This document shows, piece by piece, positions 17,564 to 27,227 of a DNA stretch of 64,000 nucleotides (within the stretch, counting starts at the first letter, position 1; each line of letters begins with the position of its first letter). A program made the position numbers and the translations under genes. The notes below the pieces were generated by a model, which was given only the letters and a program-made list of their open reading frames with translations, was not told where the DNA came from and did no database searches. Source of the DNA: Capilliphycus robustus (GTDB taxonomy: Bacteria > Cyanobacteriota > Cyanobacteriia > Cyanobacteriales > Microcoleaceae); the NCBI RefSeq assembly GCF_034932365.1, contig NZ_JAYGHR010000014.1, positions 1 to 64,000 of the forward strand, in the 5' to 3' direction.

Positions 17564-17654
17564 ATCAAATGGCAGTCAGGAACTTTTGTTGAGCTTAAAC
17601 AGACAACTGCTGTTTAGGCTAGCCGATTAAACGGCTTTGTGCGGTTGTCAGGCT

Positions 17655-17681
17655 AAACCTACAAAGGTAGGTTTTATTTTT
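17655..17681 (+). terminator. Rho-independent terminator after the UspA gene
   Basis: Stem aaacctac (17655-17662) with gtaggttt (17667-17674), then a T-rich run ttattttt. Confidence 0.75.
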
Positions 17682-17719
17682 AGGAATGGTGTGTGGAGTT
17701 TAATAGAATCAAGTCTTCC

Positions 17720-18080
17720 TTGACATCCTCCCCTCGCTTTTAGCGAGGGATTCCTAGACTTCACAATCTAGGTTTCTGCTTCACCCACATCTGCGTACAC
17801 TACCAACCTGGGTTGATTATGTCCCCGTCTTACGTCATGTCCACAGACTTTCGACCCATTGCAGAGTCCCGATTCCGCCAGCCCGGCGGTACGGTGTCTT
17901 GTCAGACTTTGTACTTGTTGCTTAGAGTTTTTACCCAATCAAGCTTTCCTGATTGGAACCCCCTAACTCGAGTTTTCAAGGTGCTAAACCGATTACTTGA
18001 TTTTTGTATTTCGGTATTTTTCAATTATACAACTATGGGAGGCACGGCTTTCCTCCCGTCGCTTTTAGCGAGGGTCGACC
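17720..18080 (-). mobile_element. tnpB-less IS200/IS605-like element, copy C, abutting lpxD
   Basis: Shares the acttgttgctt, aagctttcctg and gttttcaaggtgc blocks with copies A and B. It begins with ttgacatcctcccctcgctt (right end). The hairpin segment cctcccctcgctttt..cgaggg (17727-17749) recurs in direct orientation at 18052-18074 with one change. An internal stem ccaatca/tgattgg is perfect. The element ends about 14 bp before the lpxD start, so it likely forms the lpxD leader. Confidence 0.5.
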
Positions 18081-18093
18081 GCCGAGAGAAAAG

Positions 18094-19140
18094 ATGAAAT
18101 TTAGTGAATTGCTTAAAAAACTCAGTTCTTCTATCACTCAGCATAGTCTGATAACGGCCTCGTCGAGCGATCAAGATCTTTTCGGCGTAGATGCGATTGA
18201 TCGCGCCTTACCGGGAATGCTGAGTTATATTGAAGGGCCGAAATTTGCCGCCCACCTCCAGAAAACTGCTGCCAGTGCCTTAATTTTACCTGTGGATGAA
18301 ACGCTACAAACTCAAGCGACCCAATTGGGGATTGCTTGGTTATCAACGCCTCAACCGCGTTTAGTCTTCGCTGAAGCCATTCGCTTATTTTATCAACCGT
18401 TTCGACCTGCACCGAGTATTCATCCGACTGCGATTATTGACCCAGATACAACCATTGGGACTGAAGTTTATATCGGCCCTTATGTGGTGATTCAAGCAGG
18501 TGTAAGCATTGGTGATGGCGTCTGTATTCATCCCCATGTGACGATTTATCCTCAAGTCACAATTGGCGATCGCAGTATTCTTCATGCCAATTGTACCATT
18601 CACGAACGCAGCCAAATTGGGGCTGACTGTGTGATTCAGAGCGGGGCGGTAATTGGCGGCGAAGGGTTTGGCTTCGTTCCCACCCCTGAAGGCTGGTTCA
18701 AGATGGAACAGTCCGGGGTGACGGTGTTAGAAGATGGGGTGGAAGTGGGTTCTAATAGTGCCATCGATCGTCCCGCAGTCGGAGAAACGCGCATCGGAAA
18801 AAATACAAAACTCGATAATTTTGTGCATATTGGTCACGGTTGTCAGGTGGGGAAAAATTGTGCGTTTGCGGCGCAAGTGGGCTTGGCTGGGGGGGTAATT
18901 GTGGGAAATCAAGTGATTTTAGCAGGTCAGGTGGGAGTCGCCAACCAAGCGCAAATTGGAGACGGTGCGATCGCCACAGCCCAAGCCGGAATTCATAACA
19001 GTGTAAAAGCCGGAGAGATTGTTTCGGATTCACCCGCTATTCCCAATAAACTCTATCTGAAAGTTTCTGCGATTCGCAAGCGTCTACCCGAAATTTACCA
19101 ATCTCTTAAAGAACTGCAACGTCAGTTTAATGATTCTTGA
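18094..19140 (+). CDS. lpxD: UDP-3-O-acylglucosamine N-acyltransferase LpxD
   Basis: A 348-residue protein from the ATG at 18094. Residues 1-100 form the LpxD uridine-binding domain. From about residue 108 there is a left-handed beta-helix of hexapeptide repeats (IGTEVYIGPYVVIQAGVSIG...), with the catalytic-site segment DNFVHIGHGCQVG, and a C-terminal helix. LpxD adds the third acyl chain in lipid A synthesis. No other lpx gene is adjacent. The frame is open upstream to 18004, but that part overlaps element copy C and is not homologous to LpxD. Confidence 0.93.
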   Translation: MKFSELLKKLSSSITQHSLITASSSDQDLFGVDAIDRALPGMLSYIEGPKFAAHLQKTAASALILPVDETLQTQATQLGIAWLSTPQPRLVFAEAIRLFYQPFRPAPSIHPTAIIDPDTTIGTEVYIGPYVVIQAGVSIGDGVCIHPHVTIYPQVTIGDRSILHANCTIHERSQIGADCVIQSGAVIGGEGFGFVPTPEGWFKMEQSGVTVLEDGVEVGSNSAIDRPAVGETRIGKNTKLDNFVHIGHGCQVGKNCAFAAQVGLAGGVIVGNQVILAGQVGVANQAQIGDGAIATAQAGIHNSVKAGEIVSDSPAIPNKLYLKVSAIRKRLPEIYQSLKELQRQFNDS

Positions 19141-19834
19141 TGATTTGTCGTAGGAAGTGATACAGCTTTGTGAATGAGTTGTCAATCATAATCCTTAACG
19201 CTTCGGGAAACAGGGAAACTTAGAAAGGTGTAAACGACTGTAAACCGCCCCTGGGGTTTCTTCTGTCAAGGGTTTGAGCGATCCAGAACAGAGTGAGGAC
19301 GTTTGATCATTGGAAATTTTTAAGAATTCCGTCTATTTTCTGAGGGGATTGGCAATTGCTGGTCTACCCTTGCTGTTGTTGTCAAGACAAACTGACCCAA
19401 TATTGGCAAGTCACACCAGACCAGACCGTTTCATCTGGCTGAAGCTGTTGCCCGGAAATTAACGCTCTCCTGACCTCGTATTGAGACCCTATAGCCGATT
19501 TGTCGGTTTTAAAATAGAGGCAGCTCTTGGCGTTCCGGGCTGGACAAATTGAGTCAAGATGCCTATAACCTATTACTGAAATTGTCGGATATCAGCCCAG
19601 ACAGCCTATCCCTTGGGCAGAATTTCAGCCGAGATTTTTCCCTTAAATCCCCAGGAGGATAGCAATTTTTCTTCTGTTGAGCAATGACTTTACGGAATAA
19701 TCACAATCTTCACAAGATTAACCAAAAAAATTTTGTCAAATTGATAAATTTAAGTATATATTATTTTTAGCAGCCCGAAACATACATAGGACTGACTGAA
19801 TGTTTTTAATGCCAAATGGAGATTTTGTCAAACG
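19141..19834. other. 690-bp intergenic region, partly a decayed reading frame
   Basis: No intact gene. The 3' part (19700-19834) is A/T-rich and likely holds the cyAbrB promoter (for example tatatt near 19757). The middle contains coding-like fragments described separately. Confidence 0.4.
19381..19665 (+). pseudogene. Possible frameshifted gene remnant
   Basis: Three short frames follow one another with protein-like composition: FHLAEAVARKLT, then RPYSRFVGFKIEAALGVPGW, then DKLSQDAYNLLLKLSDISPD. Each ends in a stop just where the next frame takes over. This looks like a gene broken by several indels. The family was not recognised, and chance cannot be excluded. Confidence 0.3.
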
Positions 19835-20239
19835 ATGTCTAAAGCAGCAACAGCACCCCTGACCGGAAAGGCTTTACTTCAAAAAGTCAAAGAACTTTCT
19901 CACCTTCCGCGCCGAGAAACAGCAAGACTCTGTGGATATTACAGTGTTACAAAAGATAACCAAGTCCGTGTGAATCTGACGGATTTTTATGATGCCGTTC
20001 TCAAAGCACGGGGAATTCCTCTGAGTCCAGATGGTACGGGCGATGGTCGTGGACGCGCCCCAACCTATATGGTCAGCGTTCACAAAAATGGTCAAATCGT
20101 CATCGGTTCAACTTATACCAAAGAAATGGGATTAAGGCCGGGTGATGAATTTGATATTAAGTTAGGATACAAACATATTCATCTGATTCAAGTTGATGAC
20201 GGTGATGAGAAAAATGGCAGTGAAGCTGAAGAAGAGTAA
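19835..20239 (+). CDS. cyAbrB family transcriptional regulator
   Basis: A 134-residue protein matching cyanobacterial AbrB-like regulators: APLTGKALLQKVKELSHLPRRETARLCGYY at the N-terminus, then the swapped-hairpin AbrB DNA-binding region at the C-terminus (VSVHKNGQIVIGSTYTKEMGLRPGDEFDIKLGYKHIHL). It looks closer to the cyAbrB2 (Sll0822) type than to cyAbrB1, but this is from memory. These proteins bind DNA broadly and tune carbon/nitrogen balance, hydrogenase and stress genes. Only 29 bp separate it from the next gene, so they may be co-transcribed. Confidence 0.88.
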   Translation: MSKAATAPLTGKALLQKVKELSHLPRRETARLCGYYSVTKDNQVRVNLTDFYDAVLKARGIPLSPDGTGDGRGRAPTYMVSVHKNGQIVIGSTYTKEMGLRPGDEFDIKLGYKHIHLIQVDDGDEKNGSEAEEE

Positions 20240-20268
20240 AACACTCGTTTATTGATCGCAACGGGAAC

Positions 20269-21096
20269 ATGAATCTCACGGAACTGCTGAATGCAGGTGC
20301 GATCATCAAGGTGACTCTATTTTTCTGGGTTTGGGGACTGTTGTGGTTGCCAATTGCTATCGGTACCGCGATCGCACTGAATTGGCATCCGCCTCAACCC
20401 TTGAACGAAAAACAAAAGTCGATTTTGCTGGCTTCACTTTATTTGATGGTTCCCTTGATTATCTGGAACATCTCTAAGGTTGAACATCAGTCATTTTTAG
20501 ATTATGGCTGGGTGTGGCAAGCCCAAACGGGGATTTCTTTAATGATCGGTTGGAGTTTAGCAATTCTCAGCTTAATCGTGTTATTTGGAGTCGAGTGGGT
20601 TTTTGGCTGGATGAACTGGCACCCCCATCTTAAACCCACCCCAGCAATCATCGGTACAGCGCTGTCAATTCTATTACTCGCATTTTGGATTAGTACAACA
20701 GAGGAATTTGTCTTTCGAGGTTTTGTACAGTATCAACTTCAACAAGACTACGCCATCATCATTTCGGCAGCAATTACCAGTCTGATTTTTGCCGTGACTC
20801 ACTTAATTTGGCAAGTTCGAGACGTAATTCCCCAACTCCCTGGACTCTGGTTAATGGGAATGGTATTAACCCTTGCTTGTGTCTGCGATCAGGGTCAACT
20901 GGGTTTAGCTATCGGTTTACACGCAGGTTTGATTTGGGGAATGACGAGTTTACAAACCCTGGGAAGATTAACCTATAGTCGTCGGGTTCCGCAGTGGGTT
21001 ACAGGTATCGCCGATCAACCGTTAGCGGGAGCGATGGGAATCGTGATGTTGTTGATGGTGGCAGCTCTATTGTGGACTGTCTACCCTCTCGCTTAG
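20269..21096 (+). CDS. CPBP family intramembrane protease (CAAX-protease-like)
   Basis: A 275-residue membrane protein with about seven helices. The Abi/CPBP motifs are present: EEFVFRGFVQYQL (EExxxR), a His in FAVTHLIWQ, and a His in AIGLHAGLIWG. These place glutamates and histidines for metal-dependent proteolysis inside the membrane. Substrates are unknown. The gene follows cyAbrB by 29 bp and precedes the radical SAM gene by 26 bp. Confidence 0.85.
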   Translation: MNLTELLNAGAIIKVTLFFWVWGLLWLPIAIGTAIALNWHPPQPLNEKQKSILLASLYLMVPLIIWNISKVEHQSFLDYGWVWQAQTGISLMIGWSLAILSLIVLFGVEWVFGWMNWHPHLKPTPAIIGTALSILLLAFWISTTEEFVFRGFVQYQLQQDYAIIISAAITSLIFAVTHLIWQVRDVIPQLPGLWLMGMVLTLACVCDQGQLGLAIGLHAGLIWGMTSLQTLGRLTYSRRVPQWVTGIADQPLAGAMGIVMLLMVAALLWTVYPLA

Positions 21097-21122
21097 GGCA
21101 TAATGCCACAGGAGAAGCGATT

Positions 21123-21926
21123 ATGGCAAATCTAGAAGCAGACTCCTTTTCTGCGGTTTACGGCCCGGTTTCCTCTTGGCGATATGGGCGATCGCTGGGT
21201 ATTGATCCGATTGGTGGGGTGTCAACTTGTTCGTTTAATTGTGTTTATTGTCAACTCGGAGAAATTGAACAGATCACTTGCGATCGCCGAGAATATATTC
21301 CCACCTCACAAATTTTAGAGGAGTTAAAACAGTTTACCCCTTGGGATGTGGATGTGATTACCCTGAGTGGAAGTGGTGAACCGACGTTAGCGGTGAATTT
21401 AGGGGAAATGTTAAGGGAAATTAAAGCATTAACCCATCGTCCGACTTTAGTATTAACCAATGGGACGCTGTTAAATGATCCTACAGTGCGTTCAGAATTA
21501 GCATTAGCCGATCGAGTCTCGGTTAAACTGGATGCCGTTTCGGCGGCTGGCTTAAGACGAGTCAACCGAGCGGATCATCGGGTAAATTTTACGGATTTAG
21601 GGGCGGGAATTGAACAGTTTTCGGCGGAGTATCCGGGAGAATTAGGGATTCAAACGATGATCTTATCGGCTTGGGATGAATCCACTGTGGCTGAATATAT
21701 TCGCCGAATTCAAGCGATCGCCCCAAGGGAAATTCAACTGAATACTCCAACTCGTCCTAAACCTGTTAAACGTCAACTCGATGGACGAGAAAATCATAGC
21801 ATCACAGAGGATCGTCTTTACGAAGTTCGTCAGTTAAAATGTGTGAGTCCGGCTGTTTTAGAAGCTTTAGCGGAAAATATTCACGCTCAAACCGGGATAA
21901 AAGTAAGAACCGTCCATCAAAGTTAA
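21123..21926 (+). CDS. Radical SAM protein
   Basis: A 267-residue protein from the ATG at 21123; the frame is open further upstream but overlaps the CPBP gene. The [4Fe-4S]/SAM motif CSFNCVYC (C36, C40, C43) and a glycine-rich SGSGEPTL segment are clear. It resembles stand-alone radical SAM proteins distantly related to wyosine-type enzymes (DPIGGVSTCSFNCVYCQLG). The substrate is unknown. It ends 11 bp before the stop of the convergent hybrid kinase. Confidence 0.85.
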   Translation: MANLEADSFSAVYGPVSSWRYGRSLGIDPIGGVSTCSFNCVYCQLGEIEQITCDRREYIPTSQILEELKQFTPWDVDVITLSGSGEPTLAVNLGEMLREIKALTHRPTLVLTNGTLLNDPTVRSELALADRVSVKLDAVSAAGLRRVNRADHRVNFTDLGAGIEQFSAEYPGELGIQTMILSAWDESTVAEYIRRIQAIAPREIQLNTPTRPKPVKRQLDGRENHSITEDRLYEVRQLKCVSPAVLEALAENIHAQTGIKVRTVHQS

Positions 21927-21937
21927 TGAAAAATCGC

Positions 21938-24900
21938 TCAATTTTGAACAAGTTCCATAATTCGATCAAAGCGGAAATTATCAACTAATTCTCGGAGTTC
22001 ATTGGCGAGTTGTATATTTTCTGGCGGAATTTGATCGATTAATTCATTCGTTAGCACATCGCTACATTGAGCGGCCCCATGATAGAGTTGTTGAATCCAG
22101 TCTTGAGACATGACATTTAAAGCATTGGAATCTAAGACAAATTCTGACTCAGCATGATTAGATTGAGTGGAATGTTTCTGATCTGTAGAATTTGCATAAA
22201 CATATTGTACACCCAAATGCCGACTGATTAAAGTTAGTAGTTCTTCTTCTTGAAAAGGCTTGCGAATAAAATCATCACATCCGGCGGATAAAATCATTTG
22301 TCGGTCTTGTTCAAAGGCGCTGGCGGTTAATGCTATGATGATCGTAGGATTGCCATTCGGTGTAGATTTGATATGTTGAGTGGCTTCATAACCATTCATT
22401 ATCGGCATTCGGATATCCATGAAGATTAAATCCGGTTGCCAACTTGACCAAATCTTAATTGCTTCTTGTCCATTCTGGGCTTCTTTGACTGCAAATCCTA
22501 TCGAGTGCAGCAATTTGTGTAACAGTAAACGATTGGTGAGTTTATCCTCAACGACTAAAATTCGATAACTTTTTTGCTGAGGTGCTAAACCGATAACTTT
22601 TTGAGTCGGATGAACGGGTTCAACGGATGATTTTTCGGTGAGTTTAACCGGAATCTTAAACGCAAAAATACTCCCGACTCCCGGTTGAGAACGAACGGTA
22701 ATTTCTCCGCCCATCAGTTGGACAAACCGTTGACTGATCGGTAAACCTAAGCCCGTTCCTTCACCAGATTTTAAGCCAGCTTCTGTTTGACTAAAGGCTT
22801 TAAATAACCGATCAAATTCAGAAGCTGCAATCCCTAAACCTGTATCTTCGACTTCAAACATCAGGGTGTTGGGTTGGGGAAACTCCAGAGAACTCACGCG
22901 CAAGATGACAGTGCCTTTTTCTGTGAATTTAATTGCATTATTTAATAAATTAATCAGAACCTGACGCAGCTTATTCTCGTCTGTTATCACATATTGAGGC
23001 ACATTAACATCACAATCCAATCGCAATTCTAGGCGTTTAGAGCGGGCTTTGAGTCGCAGCATTTCTTCAAGACTATTAATTAAATAGTGTAAATCAAAGC
23101 TTTTTTCGTTGAGTGTGACCTCTCCGGCTTCTATTTTCGACATTTCCAAAATATCGTTAATCAAATTCAGCAGATGTTCGCCGGAATGACTAATAATATC
23201 GAGATATTGCTGATACTCTCCAGATAAAGCCGGATCATGGTGCATCAGTTGAGTAAAACCGAGAATTGCATTCAGAGGGGTACGAAGTTCGTGACTCATA
23301 TTGGCTAAAAATTCGCTTTTGGCTCGGTTAGCAGCATCAGCGATTTCTTTAGCGTATTTAAGTTCTTGGGCTTGCTGTTGAGTGGTGCTTAAAAGTTCAG
23401 CTTGTTGAACCGCGACGCCTAACTGAATGCCAATTTGTACCATCATGCGAATTTCAGATTCTTCCCAATGACGGGGGCTATCATTTTGATAGGTGGCTAA
23501 GAGTCCCCAGAGTTGAGTTCCGCAAAAAATGGGAACGGTAATATAGGCTCGGGCGTGAAATTTCTCTAATAATTCAATGTAACAACTCGAAAAATCAGTT
23601 TTGTAAATATCATTAATACAGAGATAAGTGACGCCCTGTTGATATAAACCCCCTTGGGTTTCTTGGAGATAGGTGTCTTGAATACTGACTAACTGTTGAA
23701 CGGTGCATTGGGTTTGATTAACTAGATTTTCGATGCTAGCCGCAGAAGCCGTTGAGCCGAGTAAAGCCTGCCATTGGGGAGTCACAGACTCAGCAACAAA
23801 TTCCCCACTCCAGTCGGGTAAAAATTGATAAATAACGACTCGATGACTGTTGAGGGCTTGTAGGAGTTCAGCCGTGGTGCTACTAAAAATTTTCTGTAAA
23901 TCTAGGGACTGACGCATTCGTTGCAAGACTTGGGAAAAAGCCCGCTCTCGTTCAGCCATATTTCGCAGGGCTTGTTCAGAACGCTTGCGTTCAGTAATAT
24001 CGAGAATTGTACCCACCGCCTGGATAATTTGGTTTTGAGCGTTAAAAATGCCCTGTCCTCGCGCTTCAATATGACGGATCAAACCATCAGGTCGAATAAT
24101 GCGACAATCAAATTCAGTGGCTTTTCCGAACTTCAAGAGTTGCTTAAGCTGACTTCGCCAGAGGGGTCGATCTTGAGGATGAATTTGCTTAATCAGTTGA
24201 GTATAACGGGGTTCTCTTTGAGTCGGATCAAGACCAAAGATGCGGAATAATTCTTCTGACCAAATAATCTGGTGAGTCTGAAGGTCTAACTGCCAGTTTC
24301 CCACATGAGCCACTTGTTGAGCGGTGGCGAGGCTGGCTTGGCTGGCGCGAAGTTTTTCTTCGGCTTGCTTGATTTCGGTAATATCATTTGCGGTTCCGAG
24401 AATTTGTTTGAGTTGTCCAGACTCGCTGTAACTAAAAACGGTATCTCGACTAACGAACCACAGGTAATGTCCGTCTCGGTGTTGGATGCGATATTCTATT
24501 TCAAAGACATCGCCTTGACAACCAATCAGCATTTGAGAGTAGTAATCGGATAATCTTGCCAAGTCCTCGGGGTGCATCAAGATTTGAAATAGGGTTTGAT
24601 CCATTGCTTGAATTTGAGCGGCAGTGTAGCCCAAAAGATCGACAACGGTACGGTTGGTGTAGAGGTTGCGTTGTTGAGAGAGATCGTAGAGATACAAAAT
24701 TCCGGGGCTAGCATCGGCGATTTGCTGCACCCAGCGCTGACTTGATTGTAAGGCGGCTTCGGCTTGTTTGCGATCGCGGGCTTCGAGAGCTAGAGAGGTC
24801 ATCTGTGCCAGGTAGCTGGTAAAGTTTTGTTCTTCTATGGCCCAATCTCGGATTAGACTGTCTTCTAAGCTGATCACACCGAGAATTTGCCCTTTGCAGC

Positions 24901-26317
24901 GAATGGGAACAGTCAGTAAGGCGATCATGGCGTTTTTTTGCAGGTAGACAGTCAGTTGTTGGGTACATTCGTCGGTGTGGGCGTTGGAAGCGCTGATCAC
25001 TCGTTGAGCGTTAATGGCTTCAAAGTAGGCCGAACATTGCGATCGCTGGAGGGTGATTTCTGTTTTTGGGGCCAGATCGCTTGAGTTGGGGTACAAATAG
25101 GCACAATAGAGTTCTGATTGATCTGTGTTATAGAACCAGATGCCGGAACGGGCTACATTTAGGGTACGGGCGGCAATTTGAGTAATTTCGCTCATGGCGA
25201 TCGCCAGATTTCCCTCAAAAATGCTTTGACTTTGGGCGAGTTCGAGGAGTCCGGTTTGTTGTTTTCTCAGGCGAATTCCACTGGTGAGGATGCTAAATTC
25301 GGCGGCGACTCGTTCAAGGATTTCTTGTTCGAGTTCGGCGGTTCGCGATCGCAGTCCGACGGTGGCTTGGTGAACTCGCATCTCTAACTGATTATAGGCT
25401 TGATTGCGGGCAATTTCTGCTTGCTGACGTTGAATTTCGGCGACGACTCGGGCTGCAAACAGGCTTAAAATCGCGGTTAGGGTGTTTTCGTCTGTGAGGG
25501 GCTTGTCGCTGAGAATGCACAGAGTACCAATGGCTTGTTGTTCTCCATCTAATAGCGGAACACCCAGATAGGAGACGACGCCCAGGGTTTTGAGGATTGA
25601 GGCTTGGGGAAATTGCTCTGGCAGGTGATCGTTTAAAAATTGGATTTTGGCGGTTTTGAGGACAAGTTCACAGGGCATCCCAAGCATCTGATATTGGAGT
25701 TGGGGTTGGAGTTGTCCGTTGGAGTAAAAAGCGATAATATTCAGTTGGTTTGGGTTTTGAGGGTTGACTTGGGTAATCAGAACGTTGGGAACTTCTAGGA
25801 TGGTGGCGAGTTGCTTGACTAAAGTCGAAAAGAATTGGGTTCCGGTGACTGCGGCGGTATCGGCGACGAGTTTTTTCAGGACTTCTTCGGTTTTGATGGG
25901 TTGCTGAATATTGGCTTCTTGGGTTTTGTCAAGGGCTGTAAACTGAGGTTGGGTGGATAACGTTAGGAGTTTCGGCAGTTTGAGGAACAAGATCCTGGCG
26001 GTGTAAACAAACACCAGAATGAAAATCGCTCTGCTGAGTTCAGTAAGCCAGGGGTTAGGATAGCAGAATGTCCAAAGGTCAAGAATTTTTGTGGTTCCAC
26101 AAGTAAACAGAAAGACACTGATCCAGATGTAGAAGCGTTGATGGGGAAAATCCTGTCGCTGTTGAACCCGATAGAGCATCAGGGCGATCAAATAATAGAT
26201 CAGAGCAATTAAGGTATCGCCGCCTGCGTGTAATAAAAGGAAGGAAAATTGCTTCTTGGTGCAGAGATCGAGCGGAAGACTTAGAGCTAACTGGTTTTGT
26301 ACAATGATTTTCCACAT
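21938..26317 (-). CDS. Hybrid histidine kinase: ethylene-receptor-like TM, GAF, PAS, CBCR-like GAF, HK, REC
   Basis: A 1459-residue sensor. Residues 25-110 are three membrane helices resembling the ethylene-binding domain of ETR1/SynEtr1: D34 and C73 align with ETR1 D25 and C65, but the copper-ligand His is K77. Then come GAF1 (about 145-310), GAF2 (345-520), PAS1 (535-655), PAS2 (665-785) and a cyanobacteriochrome-like GAF (800-970) with C912 at the bilin-Cys position (DIYKTDFSSCYIELLEKF; the usual His after Cys is Tyr). The kinase has H1009 (MSHELRTPLN) and N/G boxes (GEGTGLGLPIS). The receiver has phospho-acceptor D1301 (FMDIRMP). The C-terminus (about 1400-1459) is a short helical tail. 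It is probably membrane-bound and senses light and/or a small ligand; no separate response regulator is adjacent. Confidence 0.88.
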   Translation of the reverse strand: MWKIIVQNQLALSLPLDLCTKKQFSFLLLHAGGDTLIALIYYLIALMLYRVQQRQDFPHQRFYIWISVFLFTCGTTKILDLWTFCYPNPWLTELSRAIFILVFVYTARILFLKLPKLLTLSTQPQFTALDKTQEANIQQPIKTEEVLKKLVADTAAVTGTQFFSTLVKQLATILEVPNVLITQVNPQNPNQLNIIAFYSNGQLQPQLQYQMLGMPCELVLKTAKIQFLNDHLPEQFPQASILKTLGVVSYLGVPLLDGEQQAIGTLCILSDKPLTDENTLTAILSLFAARVVAEIQRQQAEIARNQAYNQLEMRVHQATVGLRSRTAELEQEILERVAAEFSILTSGIRLRKQQTGLLELAQSQSIFEGNLAIAMSEITQIAARTLNVARSGIWFYNTDQSELYCAYLYPNSSDLAPKTEITLQRSQCSAYFEAINAQRVISASNAHTDECTQQLTVYLQKNAMIALLTVPIRCKGQILGVISLEDSLIRDWAIEEQNFTSYLAQMTSLALEARDRKQAEAALQSSQRWVQQIADASPGILYLYDLSQQRNLYTNRTVVDLLGYTAAQIQAMDQTLFQILMHPEDLARLSDYYSQMLIGCQGDVFEIEYRIQHRDGHYLWFVSRDTVFSYSESGQLKQILGTANDITEIKQAEEKLRASQASLATAQQVAHVGNWQLDLQTHQIIWSEELFRIFGLDPTQREPRYTQLIKQIHPQDRPLWRSQLKQLLKFGKATEFDCRIIRPDGLIRHIEARGQGIFNAQNQIIQAVGTILDITERKRSEQALRNMAERERAFSQVLQRMRQSLDLQKIFSSTTAELLQALNSHRVVIYQFLPDWSGEFVAESVTPQWQALLGSTASAASIENLVNQTQCTVQQLVSIQDTYLQETQGGLYQQGVTYLCINDIYKTDFSSCYIELLEKFHARAYITVPIFCGTQLWGLLATYQNDSPRHWEESEIRMMVQIGIQLGVAVQQAELLSTTQQQAQELKYAKEIADAANRAKSEFLANMSHELRTPLNAILGFTQLMHHDPALSGEYQQYLDIISHSGEHLLNLINDILEMSKIEAGEVTLNEKSFDLHYLINSLEEMLRLKARSKRLELRLDCDVNVPQYVITDENKLRQVLINLLNNAIKFTEKGTVILRVSSLEFPQPNTLMFEVEDTGLGIAASEFDRLFKAFSQTEAGLKSGEGTGLGLPISQRFVQLMGGEITVRSQPGVGSIFAFKIPVKLTEKSSVEPVHPTQKVIGLAPQQKSYRILVVEDKLTNRLLLHKLLHSIGFAVKEAQNGQEAIKIWSSWQPDLIFMDIRMPIMNGYEATQHIKSTPNGNPTIIIALTASAFEQDRQMILSAGCDDFIRKPFQEEELLTLISRHLGVQYVYANSTDQKHSTQSNHAESEFVLDSNALNVMSQDWIQQLYHGAAQCSDVLTNELIDQIPPENIQLANELRELVDNFRFDRIMELVQN

Positions 26318-27227
26318 GGAAGTTTGTTCAACTGATGATCAAGTGGAGAATACAATTAATTGGCAGGGGTTACACCCTTTTGCCTGGGGAAAAGGCTGAC
26401 AACTGCACCTATAGCAGAGAAAGAGTTGATTAGGACACTGTTTTTCTGTCGAATCCTTTTATGATAAAGGTTTCAATTCTGTCTCCTGTCTCGGTGTCTC
26501 CTGATTTCTGCTATAAATGTGGGAGTCATTAAGCCTATCAATGACGGGTTCTGCTTTTTTTCAGCAGTTCTATTTGTTCTTATTGTCTTTATAAATTGTA
26601 GCTTTATCTCCCAGCTATCCGACTTCTCAGGTACAACTAGAGTAAACTTGGGTCTGAGTTAACTGCTGGGTTTACGGCTAGGGGGGTTAATCATTCACCG
26701 GATTTTTGTGTATTCTGTTAGAATTGGGAATCTAATCACTAAAACCGCCGGGAGTTGAGTATTAAACTGGAATAGAATGACCGAATTTCCTTCTGTTTAA
26801 AAACACTGGTATTGAATTTTTCTCTCTCTGTTCTTCTGATTCTCTTTAGAAACTGGCTCAAACTTTTAAAGTCTTCCAACAGGGCAGAGGCTATCACATA
26901 TTACGGAAATTGTCAAGCTTGTTTTGTAGTCATTATCAAACAGAAAAATCTGAAATTTATTTGTAAAGAGCTACAAACTTTCCCAACAATCTATGAGAAG
27001 ATTGTGCCTGTTAAGTGTTCTAAACTCAATCAGAGGAGTCAATCAAGCATTGCTCAAAGGATTACATAAAGGCGATTCTCCAGGGGAGACACAATCGACC
27101 TCGCATCACTAGGATATCAAGTTAGATCAATAACCGCTATCCACTTTCAGATAACATTAAATATCGAGTATCATCGTCGAATACTCAGAACCTAAACCAT
27201 CGTAAAATTTCTTCGTGTGCCTTCTCA
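26318..27227. other. 910-bp intergenic region
   Basis: Divergent promoter region between the hybrid kinase and the GGDEF gene. It contains a gtctcctgtctcggtgtctc repeat copy at 26481-26504 (related to 63472-63507) and a ctgct/agcag hairpin near 26550. A plus-strand frame at 26812-27069 (85 codons, non-ATG start) shows no domain and was not called. Confidence 0.5.

Noticed and set aside
26812..27069. 85-codon plus-strand frame in the long gap before the GGDEF gene
   Set aside because: Non-ATG start, no ribosome site, odd composition and no recognisable domain.
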